Assembly (NCBI RefSeq): GCF_026745355.1
Contig: NC_079209.1
Span: forward strand, 25,454,073 to 25,518,072
DNA length: 64,000 nt
Direction: 5' to 3'
Source of the DNA: Beta vulgaris subsp. vulgaris
Taxonomy: Eukaryota > Streptophyta > Magnoliopsida > Caryophyllales > Amaranthaceae
Made by a program: the position numbers and the translations under genes. Under the pieces are notes generated by a model that ran no database searches, was not told the DNA's origin, and was given only the letters and a program-made list of their open reading frames with translations. Positions 35,182 to 47,699 of this stretch are shown in pieces (position 1 is the stretch's first letter; the number at the start of each line of letters is the position of its first letter).

Positions 35182-35782
35182 TGTGGATTAGAAGTAATAG
35201 TTATGTAGAGTTCTATTTATGTTAGAATTCTATGTAATTTAGATGTTTTAACTCCTTTCTTGTTAAGAGTTTGTATACTTTAGGATTTTATTTTGTTTAC
35301 AGTTTGATTTGCATTAGGAGTTTAATTACTTAGTCGTGTGTTTGGATAGAAAATAGGCGTGTAGGTTTTAGTTTATCTTGTTTGGTTTGTTATTATCCTT
35401 TAAGCTTTACTAGTTCTAATGAGTTTAGGAGTCTTGTACTATATATAAATATTTTGACCATCATAATAAAAATAATCAGAATTTGTTTTTGAGTTTAACC
35501 TATTCCTTGTGGAATTAACATTTTAGGAGAGAATCCAAAGCTTTAGCAGTGAATGCAACCCCATTTATTATCAAACCTTGGTTAGGATTTGATAATTTCA
35601 TATCATTGTTATTTAATTTCATTAATCATCATCATAAAACATGTGGTCATACTATAAAGAATTCGACTATAATCCTTAAATAGTAATCAAGAATTGCTCT
35701 ATTGGTTCAAGATTTATTCAAGATTTGTTAAAGATTAATTCTTTTAATCAAGAACTCAAAGATAGCCTTCAATTTCACATCA
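35182..35782 (+). repeat. Left LTR of the nested small LTR element
   Basis: 601 bp, matching 36861-37460. It includes tactatatataaatatt, a plausible promoter TATA. Confidence 0.85.
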
Positions 35783-36182
35783 ATTGGTGTGTTTGCTGGG
35801 ATCATAAAGGTATTTCATTCAATTTGGAATGTTATAACTCGTGCAAGAAAACCCCCCGTAACAGCCAGTTTTTTGAGGTAACTCTATTTGAACGACTCGT
35901 TCTCCCACCTCGTGTTGAATTTTTGGGTGATTCATGATCCTAAATTGGACTACTATTTTTCTACTTTTCTATCCTAAATTTCGTAAGGTTTCAAGTTGAT
36001 TTGATATATATTGGAGACTGATATTTTGAATTGGTCAAAAACCGGGTAAATCTGGCACAGTGTTGGGAGAATTAAAACTGCAAACTATTGGCTGGGTATT
36101 CTGGGATGAAATTTTGGTCAAGTGTTGCAAACACATAGGGCTACCTGGATAAAACATTTCATAAATTTTCGAGGTGTTTTGA

Positions 36183-36488
36183 TTGCGTTTTGGGGTACAT
36201 ATTTCGATGTATTTTCCAGGGCAGTTTTTTATCAGTTTGAGAATTATGGACATGAATATCTCGCCTGAGTTCTTAGAGGCTTATAAACGAATTGAAAAGG
36301 CTAAGAAAGATATTTATGATCTTTTGCATCCCCTGGATACATGGATTCATTGTTTGAAGTGTCAAGGTCTTGGTCACGAAGAACATCAATTCCCCAATGA
36401 AGATTACGTTTCTAAGGAAGAACATGCCTTGTTCTTTACACAAGTGATTGAAGAAGAGAAGGTATATTTGGATGGTTTCGTTCTATAG
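36183..36488 (+). CDS. Gag-like ORF with incomplete zinc knuckle
   Basis: A 101-codon frame inside the small LTR element. FLEAYKRIEKAKKDIYDLLH is helical, and HCLKCQGLGHEEHQF resembles a C-x2-C-x4-H-x4-C knuckle whose last cysteine is F. The position between PBS and polypurine tract suggests a gag remnant. The next frame (36527-36904) has no recognisable motif. Function unproven. Confidence 0.4.
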   Translation: MRFGVHISMYFPGQFFISLRIMDMNISPEFLEAYKRIEKAKKDIYDLLHPLDTWIHCLKCQGLGHEEHQFPNEDYVSKEEHALFFTQVIEEEKVYLDGFVL

Positions 36489-36860
36489 TTCCCTAGTCGG
36501 ATCAAGCTACCGTCCATCATGAATCTTTGAATTGTCCCACTCCCCAAGATCCATCCTTTGACATTCAAGATGACTTAACGATTGCATCTTTGGCTTGTAC
36601 CACCACCAAAGGTCCGATCTTTGCTTCCCCATGTACGACTAAAGCTCCAAAGAAGTGTTGGGTACCACCATATGACGCTACTCCTACTGATATTTGTTGT
36701 CCTGCGATAATTCTTGGTAACACATGTCCAATAGTATCGTGTATTCTACTGTTGTTTTCCAGTCGTGAACTTATTTTAATAGATCATAAATTTCGCGTGT
36801 GGATGATTGCTTGGCTACGAGAAAACTTGAGGACAAGTTTTTTGAAGAAGGGGAATATGA

Positions 36861-37460
36861 TGTGGATTAGAAAATTTAGAAGTATTTGTTATGTAGAGTT
36901 CTAGTTATGTTAGAATTCTATGTAATTTAAATGTTTTAACTCCTTGCTTGTTAAAAGTTTGTTTACTTTAGGATTTATTTTGATTACAGTTTGATTTGCA
37001 TTAGAAATTTAATTACTTAGTCGTGTGTTTGGATAGAATTTAGGTGTGTAGGTTTTAGTTTATCTTGTTTGGTTTGTTATTATCCTTTAAGCTTTACTAG
37101 TTCTAATGAGTTTAGGATTCTTGTACTATATATAAATATTTTGACCATCATAATAAAATAGTCAGAGTTTGTTTTTGAGTTTAACCTATTCCTTGTGGAA
37201 TTAACATTCTAGGAGAGAATACAAAGCTTTAACAGTGAATGCAACCCCGGTTATTATCAAACCTTGGTTAGGATTTGATAAATTCATATCATTGTTATTT
37301 AATTTCATTAATCATCATCATGAAACGTGTGATCATACTATATAGAATTCGACTATAATCCTTAAATAGTGATCAAGAATTGCTTTCTTGGTTCAAGATT
37401 CATTAAATAATATTCATTCTTTTAGTCAAGAACTCAAAGATAGCCTTCAATTTCACATCA
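36861..37460 (+). repeat. Right LTR of the nested small LTR element
   Basis: 600 bp partner of 35182-35782, preceded by a purine-rich tract. Confidence 0.85.
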
Positions 37461-38490
37461 CTTAGTCTGGTTATTGTTCTCATTAGCAGGTTTAATGCAG
37501 CTTCCTTGGTTATTCTGTGACCCTACAGGCTTCGAACCTTGACTTCTTGACTAGTTGAACCCATACCTTACCTGGTCACTACTCCAACTATCATTTTTCT
37601 CTTTCTTTTGCTTGGTGAAGCACTTATACTCCCTATGTCCCTTATTCTGGCAGTAGTTACAAGCTATTAGGTCTCCCTTACAGTCTCTACCAGGATGGTT
37701 CTTACTACACTTCTTTTAATGGTAAACCCTCTCAGACTGACCCTTATTGTTATAGCCCTGACCATTTCTTCCTTGGAAATTCTCATTCCTATTTTTGTTC
37801 TTCTTGAAATTCCCCTGATTTCTTCCAGCATTGAAATCCTTTCTCCTCTCACCCACTACAACATTCTTCTTGTCATACCTCAACTGAAAACCATAAATTT
37901 GGGTGACTCTTCCATACACCACATCTAAGGATGCAAAAGTTTCACCACCTAACCCAGTTGGATTTCATCAGTCAAACCTTGCTCAAATCTTTGAGCCTTT
38001 AACTCCTCAGTGGCTACTACCTCTGGTGAAAACCTCGACAGTGCTATGAACTTACTATAGTACTCAAAGATGGTCATGCTCCCCATCCTAAGGTTTATAA
38101 ATTCCTGGGCCTTCTATTTCCTCAAAAAAGATGGGTAAAACTTCCCTTCTAAAGTAGTAATAAAGAAATCCCAATTAAATCCCTCAACAGCACTCAATCT
38201 AGCCTCATTTTCTTTCCACCATAAGTCAGACTCATCTTTCAGATATAGTACAGCTTGACCTACTTTCATACCCTCAGGACAATTCATATCCTCGAAAATC
38301 TTTTCAAACTCACTAATCCAACTCTCTAAGACGGTAGGTTCAGCTTGCCCCCTAAAGTATGGTGGCATTATTTTGGCTCTAGTCTTTCAAACATGTCCCC
38401 GGCGGAATCGGGATTCTTAACTCTTCCTTGAGTTAATTTCTCAACCAATAGGCAAATAACATAAGCTAAGGTGTTATCATTATTGGTCAT
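37461..38490 (-). pseudogene. Gypsy gag with zinc knuckle
   Basis: The minus-strand ATG at 38490 opens MTNNDNTLAYVICLL. After a frameshift PPYFRGQAEPTVLESWISEF, EKIFEDMNCPEGMKVGQAVL and LKDESDLWWKENEARL give the retrotransposon gag core (38368-38114). Further down are a basic N/G/R-rich linker (GNFKKNKNRNENFQGRNGQG) and a knuckle CNYCQNKGHREYKC near 37650. Several breaks make it non-functional. Confidence 0.88.
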
Positions 38491-39993
38491 TCTACTTCGC
38501 GACCTTAAATTTAACATAGGTCTACTTTAGGTTTCGATTCACAACTTACATGTCATTCTCTATGAAGGCAACACTTGATTTGACCATACAAGATCGCATC
38601 CACATACAATTCTCATGAAGTTATCATAATGCCACAGTATAAATCATCACCAATCATATAATCATGCATGGATAATATTCACATCAAGAATAAACACGTG
38701 TGAGGATCACTTAAAATTCAATCACTATAATAAAATATAAAAAATATTCTCATTCACGTGCCAAAATAAATTCTTGCTCACTTGGATAACTAATTATTTA
38801 ATTTTATTTTTCAAAATGATGATAATAATATTTTTCCAATCCATGATAACTAAAATTATTCCTCGAAGAAATAAAAATACTAAAGAAAGAAATTTAAACC
38901 ATTGTACCTTGGCTACTTATGCAACACTAATATTAGAACATAAATAAATAATCCATGGAGTTACATTATCATTCTTATCCTTATTTTCCTTATACTTCTC
39001 TAGAGTAAACATTTTATCTTCAATAATCTATTACTCATTTCTAATATATATATATAAGCTGGATTTCTAGCTCTAGTATTTCTTCGAATCTCCTTAGTTT
39101 GAGATTCATCCTCTTCTAACTCTGAATCACTAACATTGCTCAGATAAGATCTCTAAGTAGCATTGTCCATGTCCTTTCGAGTTTGCCCTCTACGATCACA
39201 CAATGGAATTACTTCATATATCACTATCAAGGATTCCTACTTTTAACACATGACGCATAATGACCTATGGGCTAGTGAAAACTCTCGCTATCAAAATCAG
39301 ACCTTCCATCATTCTCATTGTCGCTCAACACATCGGGTTGGAGTAGCTTACTACTCGAGTAGCTTCTCTATCAGTCATATCTATAGGTCCATTAACGAAC
39401 GAATACGAAATCTAAAAATCAATAATACCTTCACGTAGCGTATATTCCCAATAATAAACAATAAGCAAGAATAAACAAACAATTTAAAGTTAGGAATAAC
39501 ATTAAGCAGTTAGGCAGGGAAGAACAACATAAACATGCTGAACTAAATATTTAAATGCAGACATATAATGTTTCTATCTTATATGTCCTTCATATACTAC
39601 CCATCTCTCACAAAATTAATATAATAACCAAAATAAACTAGAAGTATTAAATAAAAAAATAAAAAAATATAGAATTTTCAAAATTGTATAAAAGAGCCGA
39701 AAAATAATAAAAACGAAATGAAATTTTTGAACAAAGTAAAGTTGAACCAAATAAATAATAAAATTAAAAACTTGGACCTTTAAATAAAATATTTCAAACC
39801 CAAAAGAATAAAATAATTAAAATCCTGAAACCTTGAAACTTTGAAACATGTTTTGAAAAGTAATTTAAACACAACGAATAAGTAAGAGCTCGGTTTATAT
39901 GAAATTCATTTCAAGTAACTAGCTAGTTAGGCGCCTAAAAATTTGAAGTCGGCACAAAAGGCCAATAAAAACTAAAGCTCCAAGATACCACTT
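38491..39993 (-). other. Untranslated leader of the Gypsy element
   Basis: AT-rich DNA between the PBS next to the 5' LTR (minus strand TGGTATCTTGGAGC, about 39977-39990) and the gag ATG. No conserved protein seen; a 62-codon plus-strand frame at 39250 is probably chance. Confidence 0.5.
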
Positions 39994-40282
39994 TATAACA
40001 CCCCGATAATTCTCTATTTTCCAGAATACCTTTTCAATATAAAACTTAGAGAATTATCAAAGTATTATCGCCCGTTTGATAATGTATCGGCTGATTCAGA
40101 ATTTTGCAGCGGAAATAATAATACATGAACTTAAGTAATAATAGACAATGTCAACCTCTATGAAAAAGTGTAAAGTAAAAATCAACCATAAGGTAAATAG
40201 GAACAATCTGGCTCCTGCTCATGCATTAGCTATAGCAGCTAGACTAGGTAAGTTAATGTAGTATTTGTTTGCACTTATTGTC

Positions 40283-40313
<31 letters not shown>

Positions 40314-41040
40314 TCAACCATAATAGTCAAAGTCATCTATGTAAAAGTGTAAAGTCAAATAAAATGTAAAGTCGTTATAACTCTCCGATTCTCGAACCCA
40401 TAATGCATCATCTTCAAACCTGTAATGGATGATGCACTATTGATTGCAGGAGACTGCTCACCAAATGGATCATCACATGATCAATAAAGCATATCCATGA
40501 TCAATATACACACAAATCACGTAATCAGCAAACTTGAGTACTACATAACAAATAAATAAATAAAACCTAACATGATACTAATATATATTAAGCAGGGATA
40601 AATAATAATTTAACAATCGTAGACTACTTTTCCTGAATTAAACTCCACAACTAATAGTTTAATTAATTTAGATGGAATAATCAGTGGAATGAGTTGTCTA
40701 AATCAAAACTAGTCTTTAATCTAGAAGACGAAGTATGGGCGCGACTGCGTATTTCTCTGACCTACGATATCGAGGAACCTTTAAAATAAAATAGGACATG
40801 ATGATAAATTCGGACTCAAGAAAAGTCATGGGCTACCACCATGTAATCCAACACATACTTATCAAACACTTAGACGTGTACAAGTCTAAAACTATTGTTA
40901 TTCACGTTTCACTCTACATGATTAATAATTTATTCACTCGTTATGACTCACAAGTAGGACAAATAATATAATCAACAAACAGTCATAGACTTCCATTTTT
41001 ATCTTAGGATGAGATAAGGTGATCATCAACTTAAAAACCC
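39994..41040 (-). repeat. Truncated 5' LTR of the chromodomain Gypsy element
   Basis: Starts TATAACACCCCG (TG altered to TA) and follows 29458-30305 of the 3' LTR, including tcttaggatgagataagg. The remaining 1.6 kb of LTR is missing. A LINE 3' end is inserted at 40192-40312. Confidence 0.78.
40192..40312 (+). mobile_element. 5'-truncated LINE copy
   Basis: About 90 bp of LINE-type 3' sequence followed by a 29-base A tract (40283-40311). An exact 11-bp duplication, atcaaccataa, lies at 40181-40191 and 40313-40323. This is the hallmark of target-primed reverse transcription. Confidence 0.85.
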
Positions 41041-41084
41041 AAAATTAATTCCAACTTTTAATTCATAACTAATTGTTTGCTCCA

Positions 41085-41454
41085 TGTTGCACTATGCTAG
41101 TACCAACAACACTTTTTAAAGTGTTATTGAAATTGCAAGAAGAATGGCTAAGAAGAAATCCAGAAGAATGTATGTTATAATGCTTGCTGAATGCTTTTAT
41201 GTTGTGTGGAGGCAATGCAATAGTCAACTGTTCTCTGATGTACATAAGTCTTCTGAGGCTGTAATTAGAGATGTGCTGTTTAGAATAGTTGCTAGATGCT
41301 CAGAGAAAGACATGAGGCAAATGATTGTGTAAGCTGGAATGCTTGGTGTTGTTTAGTTTTGTTGATTGTTTTTTGGTGGTAGGGTGGCTAAGCTAGCTAG
41401 TGTAATTAGTTTTTGTAATCACCTTTCTTTTGGTAATATAATTCCTCTTCAATT

Positions 41455-41492
<38 letters not shown>
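41085..41492 (+). mobile_element. 5'-truncated LINE 3' end with RT tail
   Basis: The frame 41144-41332 (MLAECFYVVWRQCNSQLFSD) resembles the extreme C-terminus of plant L1 ORF2 after the zf-RVT domain. A 3' UTR and a roughly 37-base A tract (41456-41492) follow. The left edge and target duplication are not resolved because the surrounding LTR is also truncated. Confidence 0.75.
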
Positions 41493-41493
<1 letters not shown>

Positions 41494-41579
41494 AAGACTT
41501 AACAAGTGATTCTCCTTTTTCACCTTTTCTTACCTTTCATTCAAACATAAATTTTTATCAAACATTTTAAAAAATATAT

Positions 41580-42690
41580 ATTTTCGGAATATCAGTTCGA
41601 ATACTTTGGAGCCAAGAGATATGTTTCTTAACAACAATAAATCCACAATCATTATTGTGTCTTAATTTAGAAGATTCGTCTTTACGGTCATTAACATCAA
41701 CTACAAAATCAAATAATTGTTTTCTAGTTAAAAATTTAGACATGTCGTGGTGTCTAAACTTGACTTAAGAGATTCAAATTCATCATTTTATTCAGGATCA
41801 TCAACTGCCATAAGATAAATATTTGTTGTCTATTCACATGGTTGAGCGTCTCCTTCTTCCTCAAAGTTATTATCTCCCATTGAAGCAATCATAGCCTTTT
41901 TCATCTTAGATTTGGTACAGGAATTCTTGTACTCCTTATTCCAATCCTTGCTCCATTCCTTTGCTTTATCCTTGCTCTTATTCCCATTGGGAACACTCCT
42001 TGAGAAAATAATCAAAACTACCACACTTATGACAAGAAGACTTGTTAGTATATTTCTTATTCGTACCTTTGAAGTATCTACTCTTCATGTTCCTACATAT
42101 TCTTTCGAACCATATGATCATATTGTTCTTCAGCAGTTTCTGAGTCATTACTTTTGTCAGTTTTTAAGGAAATGTACTTTTTCTTGGACATGTCTCCATT
42201 CTTAGTTTTCAAGTACAACTCATGACTCGTGAGGGAACTAGCAAGTTGTTCCATATAGAACTTAGTAAACTCCTTAGTTTCCTGCAAAGTAATAACCTTA
42301 ACCATCCAACGATCCTTATGAAGACTCCTTAGGACCTTTCATACTTTTGTCCTCAGATGAAATCAGTTTACCAAGAAATATTAGCTCATTGATAATGTTA
42401 GTAAAACAAGTAGACATTTCTTGAATAGATTTCTTAAATTTCATTTGAAAAAATTCATATTGATTCATATGTAAATCAGGTTTTGATCTCTTAACTTCAT
42501 TCATTCCTTTATGAGTGATTTCTAAGAGATCCCATATCTACTTTGCGGTTTTACAACCTATGAAACAATTGTGTTCGTGATGTCTAAGCCCACAATGCAA
42601 CAGTTTGATAGCGAGATTATTAACTTCCATCTTTTCTAAGTCTTCTTTTTCATAATCATTTATAGATTTAGGAACTACCTCCAAATATTT
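41580..42690 (-). pseudogene. Gag of the second sirevirus-like Copia
   Basis: Minus-strand pieces match the first Copia gag in order: NEVKRSKPDLHMNQYEFF, MSTCFTNIINELIFLGKLIS, VKVITLQETKEFTKFYMEQL, SSLTSHELYLKT, a decayed knuckle near 42000 (CHKCGSF-like), and KKAMIASMGDNNFEEEGD. The start codon region is missing at about 42690, with no LTR beyond. Integrase and RT of this copy are not found between here and the RNase H remnant near 29.3 kb. Confidence 0.82.
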
Positions 42691-43357
42691 GATGTTCTAT
42701 TTTATTATATTATTCATATGCATGTTGTATGCTTTAATTATTTCATCATAGCACATGTTTATGTTTGTTAATCAAAGACCTAAATAAGTGTTTCAACGCT
42801 AAATTCTTATAATTTAGAGAATCGGATTAGGCTCCCAGTAATTTGATTACATAATAACATGTAACAAAAAATTAGTTTTTGGGTATCTAATGAACCGACA
42901 TAGATTAATTATAGATTGCATTAACATATTATATGGTTGTTTAATTGCATAAATCTTGACATGAATCGATATTAAGTAGAGGCCATCAATGGGTGAATTT
43001 GATTCCTGATTATATTCATACCCTCACCATCAAAATCAACTTTTGGTTCATATTCCCATTTATGGAGTCATGACGGAGAAATCTATATTGAATAAGTCAC
43101 TAAGTTATTCCTAAGATTTTCTTAATATGAAATTAGGTTTATGAGTCTTTCTTTAAAGACTTATTAGTGACTTCAACATGTTTTTCAGCAAAACCTTCAT
43201 AATGAGGTAGTCAAATACGTGTTCATCCCACGTGGGCAACAAAAACATGCCTAACAATAACGTTGAAATCTTATCATGTGCAATGCATGACTTATAATTT
43301 TCATATTATTGTGCTAGGTTGTTTGATTAATATATTCTTTAAAACTTTATGTACTCA
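42691..43357. other. No recognisable feature
   Basis: AT-rich DNA between the truncated Copia gag and the CACTA element at 43358. I see no gene, clear repeat or LTR terminus. Confidence 0.5.
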
Positions 43358-43683
43358 CACTAGTGGAAAAAACCCCTAATTGATCTAGTCAAATTGGGTT
43401 TAACGAATCCGGAAATGAACCAGAGCAGTTAAAGGGATTGAGGAAAAACAATTAAACCAATTCACAAATAAATTAATTAGCACTTAATTGATCCAGTCAA
43501 TTGGTGAAACCGGATCGATCAATTATTGTGTTAACTGATCATGTTTTCACCACATGACTGGACCATTTAAGTCTATATGAAATAAAAAAAATCAGGCATT
43601 TGCTATAAACCAATGAACTCAAATGAACTAAAAGAATCACTAAAACTAAAACAACATAGATTACATGAAATAAATCAAACCAT

Positions 43684-43719
<36 letters not shown>

Positions 43720-44694
43720 ATTTTGATTCCAACATCTAAACTAATGTTTACTAGAAAAAATTTAAACGCACCTAAACATTATGTCGATTCCATAAATTAC
43801 TAATGTTTACTAATGAACCAAAATAATCACAAACCAAAATGATATACAAAAATGTAAATTATTTGTTAAATATAATCCGAAACAAAATTAAACTAAAAAT
43901 CAAAATAATATATCTAGAATTACATGAAATTACACAAAAAAATTCTAGATCTGGTGCAATTACATGAAAATTACAAAAAAAAAACAAATAAATATAGAAT
44001 TACATAAAATTACACAAAAAGAAATAAATCTGGAGCACAAAGCTAAACGAAATTAGAGAAAAATAAAATTAATCAAAACAAAAGTTTAACAAATTAAACA
44101 AAAAAAAAACTTGAACAAACCATAGTTCTGGCCAGAAACGAGCGATAGCAAGTGAGAACACGACAAGTGAGAGGCGAGCAACGACGAGTGAGAAGAAAAG
44201 CCCATGCGCAATTAATGGCGAACAACGTCGATGAGAGAGAAAAAGAGGTCGGTCATTCGTGGGTAGTGGTGTTGGTGTTCATGGGTAGTGGTATTCGTGT
44301 TCATGGGTGAATAGGGGAGAGAAATTAGTGTTGGTATTTGTGGGCTCCAGTATTCATGGTAGTCGATGGTGGTGGTGAGGAGAGAGGTAGGGTGAGACGG
44401 CTGGGGAGAGAGGAAAGAGGGATCGGAGAGACGAGAGCTGAGACATGGGTTGGTGCTTGGATCATTGTGCACCTTAAATACCCATGTTTTGGGCCAAGCA
44501 CATTTCGGCCACTACACTGATCCGGGTTATCAAAGAACCGAATCAGCTTTTTTTCTAACTGATATATGGTTCTTTGCAACCCAGTTTAGTTAATTAATTC
44601 CACATTTTGCGACCAAATAACTTGAACTAACGGATCCAATTTCGGGAGAAAATGATCAGTTTATTTGTGTCATTTAAGGATTTTTCCACTCGTG
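43358..44694. mobile_element. Non-autonomous CACTA element, family B
   Basis: Starts CACTAGTGGAAAAAACCCC and ends with the inverse form TTTTTCCACTCGTG. tca on both sides (43355-43357, 44695-44697) is the 3-bp duplication. Subterminal motifs (gatccagtcaattgg, aaccgaatcag) differ from those of the two family A copies, so this is a distinct family. The interior has a (TA)n run and a GC-richer block at 44110-44460. No transposase. Confidence 0.82.
43688..43715. repeat. (TA)n microsatellite
   Basis: About 14 uninterrupted TA units inside the CACTA element. Confidence 0.95.
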
Positions 44695-44697
44695 TCA

Positions 44698-45598
44698 AGT
44701 CTTTTGATTATGTGCTCTATATATTTTATCATAGTTTGTGGTTTATTAATCTTATGGTAATTCTTTTATATTTTTTGGTCAATAGTCACTTATATCAATT
44801 GGTCACAAAACTGTTTGAATTTGGAGATCATGATGCATCTAAGAGTGATGATTTCAAATTGTTATTAGAATTTTAAATTATTGATCGATTTGCATTGTCT
44901 TTGAAGTTAACTTTTCAATATTGACTTTTGTTTAGTTTTAGTGGGCCATGCATGATTAGTTCCAATTTGTTAGACCTTTAATTAAATTTTATGTTTGGTG
45001 AAAGTACTTTATTTATATTACGCTGTAAAATTATAAATTAGTCGAAATATTTTCAAATGTGGCGATAATGCTTTAGTAATTCTCTATTGTTTTATAAGAA
45101 AGGTAATTTTTGAAAGGAAAGAAGTATTTGTGTATCACAAGGAGTCACTAATAAATTATTTAGAGGAATTGAAGAGTAATATATACATAATATTTAACTT
45201 ATTTGGTTTAAACAAGGGAAAAACTATAAATTAGGACAAATGTATCAGTAATTACCCTTAATAATTGCATTACAATGATTATGAACTTAGTTGTGGATTT
45301 CGGAGGTGAAGGTACAAATCTAGTCATGTACTAAGATTTGCCCATCAACTAAACTCACATAACATTTTTGTTGGACTTCAAATTAATCACATAGGTAAAT
45401 TTGAAATGCTTTAAGATCGAAAAATATACTAAAATCAAATATTTTCTCATACATAAACGATCTGATTCCGCTAATCACTCGATCAATAACATCATATTAC
45501 TTAAAATCTATTAGGTTATCTAGATTAATAACAATTGAATTAAATTATTGCAATATATAGAAGAAAAATAGGGAACATATTTTCTTTGAAAAAAGAAT
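44698..45598. other. No recognisable feature
   Basis: AT-rich intergenic DNA with only short frames (for example 44652-44876) that show no family signature. Confidence 0.5.
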
Positions 45599-45846
45599 AA
45601 CCCTCAATTATTATGCCTTTTCAAAAGAATATAGTCTGCAGTTGAATGGATTCGAAAGAGCCTTTTCAATTGCAAGTCTTGAGATTATATTGATTTGATT
45701 TGAAGAGTGCGTTGAGTTGAGAGTTTAAAAAAATCATGGTTTTGTAATACTTTTAAAGGGAATTACGCTTCTCAAAATACCTCCTATTTTTTATACAAAA
45801 TCTCCATAATATTTACTCATATTTCCCCATGTTTACGAAAGATGGC
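45599..45846 (+). repeat. Duplicated GA2ox upstream region, copy A left part
   Basis: Aligns with 52774-53020: ataaccctcaatt, gattcgaaagag, ttttcaattg, gagtgcgttgagtt and aaagggaatta all have counterparts in the same order. The LINE is inserted right after this part; copy A resumes at 52239. Confidence 0.75.
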
Positions 45847-45883
45847 ATCTCAACAAGGCTGAACATTTCAGTGGTAATAGAAA

Positions 45884-47699
45884 ATGCTCTCGAGTGAAGA
45901 AGTGCGAGCGAAAACACTCTCGAGTGAGGAAAATGACCTGCTGCAAAGGTCGAATAAAAAGTTTAAGAGATTGGAGTGTGATTCTCCTACTGAGGGTAAT
46001 GATGTGTCCATGGTACCGGATACTATGGATACAACATTGAATCTGAACAAGACTATTTCATATAGTCAAGCAGCGAGAGGGTTTGGGGGCTCAAGAAACC
46101 CTTTGTTTGAAGGAGAGGTTCCGGACTCAGAAATCATCTCCGAAGATGAACAAGAATCAGATGATGATTCAGGGGATTTGGCTTGCCCTACTATTAGGCT
46201 AACGCGAGAGGAAAAAAGGAGAATCAGAGTCCCATGGAAGAACTCGTTGATTATCAAGTTATTTGATAAGAAACTTGGGTATGATGTTCTGATGAGGAGG
46301 TTAAAGGCAAAATGGACCTTAAAGGGAGAGATTGCCTTAATTGATGTTGGCCATGCTTACTATGTGGTTCGATTTAGTAATCTCGAAGATTATGATTTTG
46401 TCCTCACCCAAGGACCTTGGATGATAGGGGAGAGTTATCTTACGATCAAAAAATGGGTTCCAAACTTCATAGCTGATGAAGCCCCAATCAAGACTCTCAC
46501 TGCGTGGGTCAGGATCCCCCATCTATCAGTGGAATATTTCGATAAGCAGATTTTACATAAGATCGGATCCAAAATAGGCAACGTGATAAAAATTGACCGC
46601 AATACAGCTTCAATGGATAGGGGTCAATATGTAAGATTCTGTATTGAAGTGGATTTATCCAAACCCTTGCTATCAAAGTTTAAACTTAATAAGAGGACAT
46701 GGATCATTCAGTATGAAGGATTGAAAATGATTTGCTTTAAGTGTGGCCATTTGGGACACAAAGAGGACAATTGTACTTAGTTCCAGATGCGTGATAGTAT
46801 TGGAGAGGAGGGTAACCAAGAGCCTCGTGCGCAAAATGGAGCTCCATCAGTTGACCAACAGGATAGGTATGGCGCTTGGATGTTGGTGCAAAAACCAGGA
46901 AGGAAGTACATTCTAAAAGATAAAGCTCTGGGTAATAATATGGAGGTACGAAAGCTTCAAGAGGGCATTGTTCCCCGTCAACCTAAACCACATATTGGTA
47001 GGGATAATGTCAGGGGTGTTCAAGGGATGGAACGCGAGAAGGGTTCGAGATTTGAGATACTCCAGGTTAACGATGAAGTTCCCATGGATACTGAGTTAAC
47101 GGCTCAGGTAGTCGGCCCAGACCCGGAAACACGTAAGGATAAAAGAAAAATGGAATTGGGCCCCTGGAATGGGTCGGGTTATTACCCAGGGTTTGGGTGA
47201 CGTGCAAATTTTTGGCGAAACTAGTGGAAAATCAGCTACTATTGTGGAGACAAATTTGGAAAGCGCCCATTTAGCGGAGGAAACAGTTGGAGATAAAATT
47301 AAGGAGAACAATATGATACAAATGGAAACAATTAAGGAAGCAGTTGTAATTAGGAAAGATTTCCCTTTAATAAAAGATTCTTCCACCCCGAGATTACGGC
47401 CGAAAATATCCTTTAAGGGCGATAGGACTCCGCTATCTTCGAATAGCAAACTTGCTACTCTTCGAGGCCCAAAAATTCGTAAGAGTGGCGTAAAGAAAAA
47501 CCCAAGACTTCAGGCGAGTGGAAAAGAAAATCTGGGAGACTACCCTACTGTGAACTTGGCGGCGATCAGTCAAAACGGGGTGCAGCCGACAGAAACTCAT
47601 CGGGATCTCAACTATGATACCAATAACCCTGGTCTCCAAGATTCCTCCTCCCCTGGAATTCTTTGTCGAGACCCCGATGGAAGGTCCATCTCAAATTGA
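45884..47699 (+). pseudogene. LINE ORF1, DUF4283/zinc-knuckle protein, two lesions
   Basis: 45884-46780 encodes an acidic N-terminus, then a DUF4283 region (VPWKNSLIIKLFDKKLGYDV, YYVVRFSNLEDYDFVLTQGP, WVPNFIADEAPIKTLTAWVR) and the knuckle CFKCGHLGHKEDNC. A TAG at 46778-46780 stops it. The same frame continues at once (QMRDSIGEEGN...YGAWMLVQKPGRKY) to 47200. Near 47170-47200 the frame shifts to the one ending at 47699 (SISN stop). ORF1 proteins bind LINE RNA. The C-terminal part is a basic and serine-rich linker. The two lesions are the only ones visible. Confidence 0.88.

Larger units (their letters stand above)
35182..37460 (+). mobile_element. Small LTR element nested in the Gypsy element
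   Basis: LTRs 35182-35782 and 36861-37460 start TGTGGATTAG and end TTTCACATCA, and are highly similar. After the first LTR comes ATTGGTGTGTTTGCTGGGAT, which looks like a C-to-T decayed form of the plant Gypsy PBS. Before the second LTR is the purine run gaagaaggggaa. The 1.08-kb interior has no pol. No matching 5-bp target duplication is seen (gaaga against cttag), so one edge may be altered. Orientation is plus, opposite to the host Gypsy. Confidence 0.82.
29458..41040 (-). mobile_element. Chromodomain Ty3/gypsy element (Tekay/Del type)
   Basis: Minus-strand order: partial 5' LTR (39994 to about 41040), PBS-like TGGTATCTTGGAGC, gag, protease, RT, RNase H, integrase zinc domain, integrase tail with chromodomain, purine tract, 3' LTR (29458-31884). 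The LTR begins TGTAACA in the typical style. Internal structure and C-terminal chromodomain point to a plant chromovirus. All genes are broken and the integrase catalytic core is deleted. A 2.3-kb LTR element (35182-37460) sits between gag and protease. The 5' LTR is cut near 41.04 kb, and the second Copia's gag begins beyond a LINE fragment. Confidence 0.85.
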
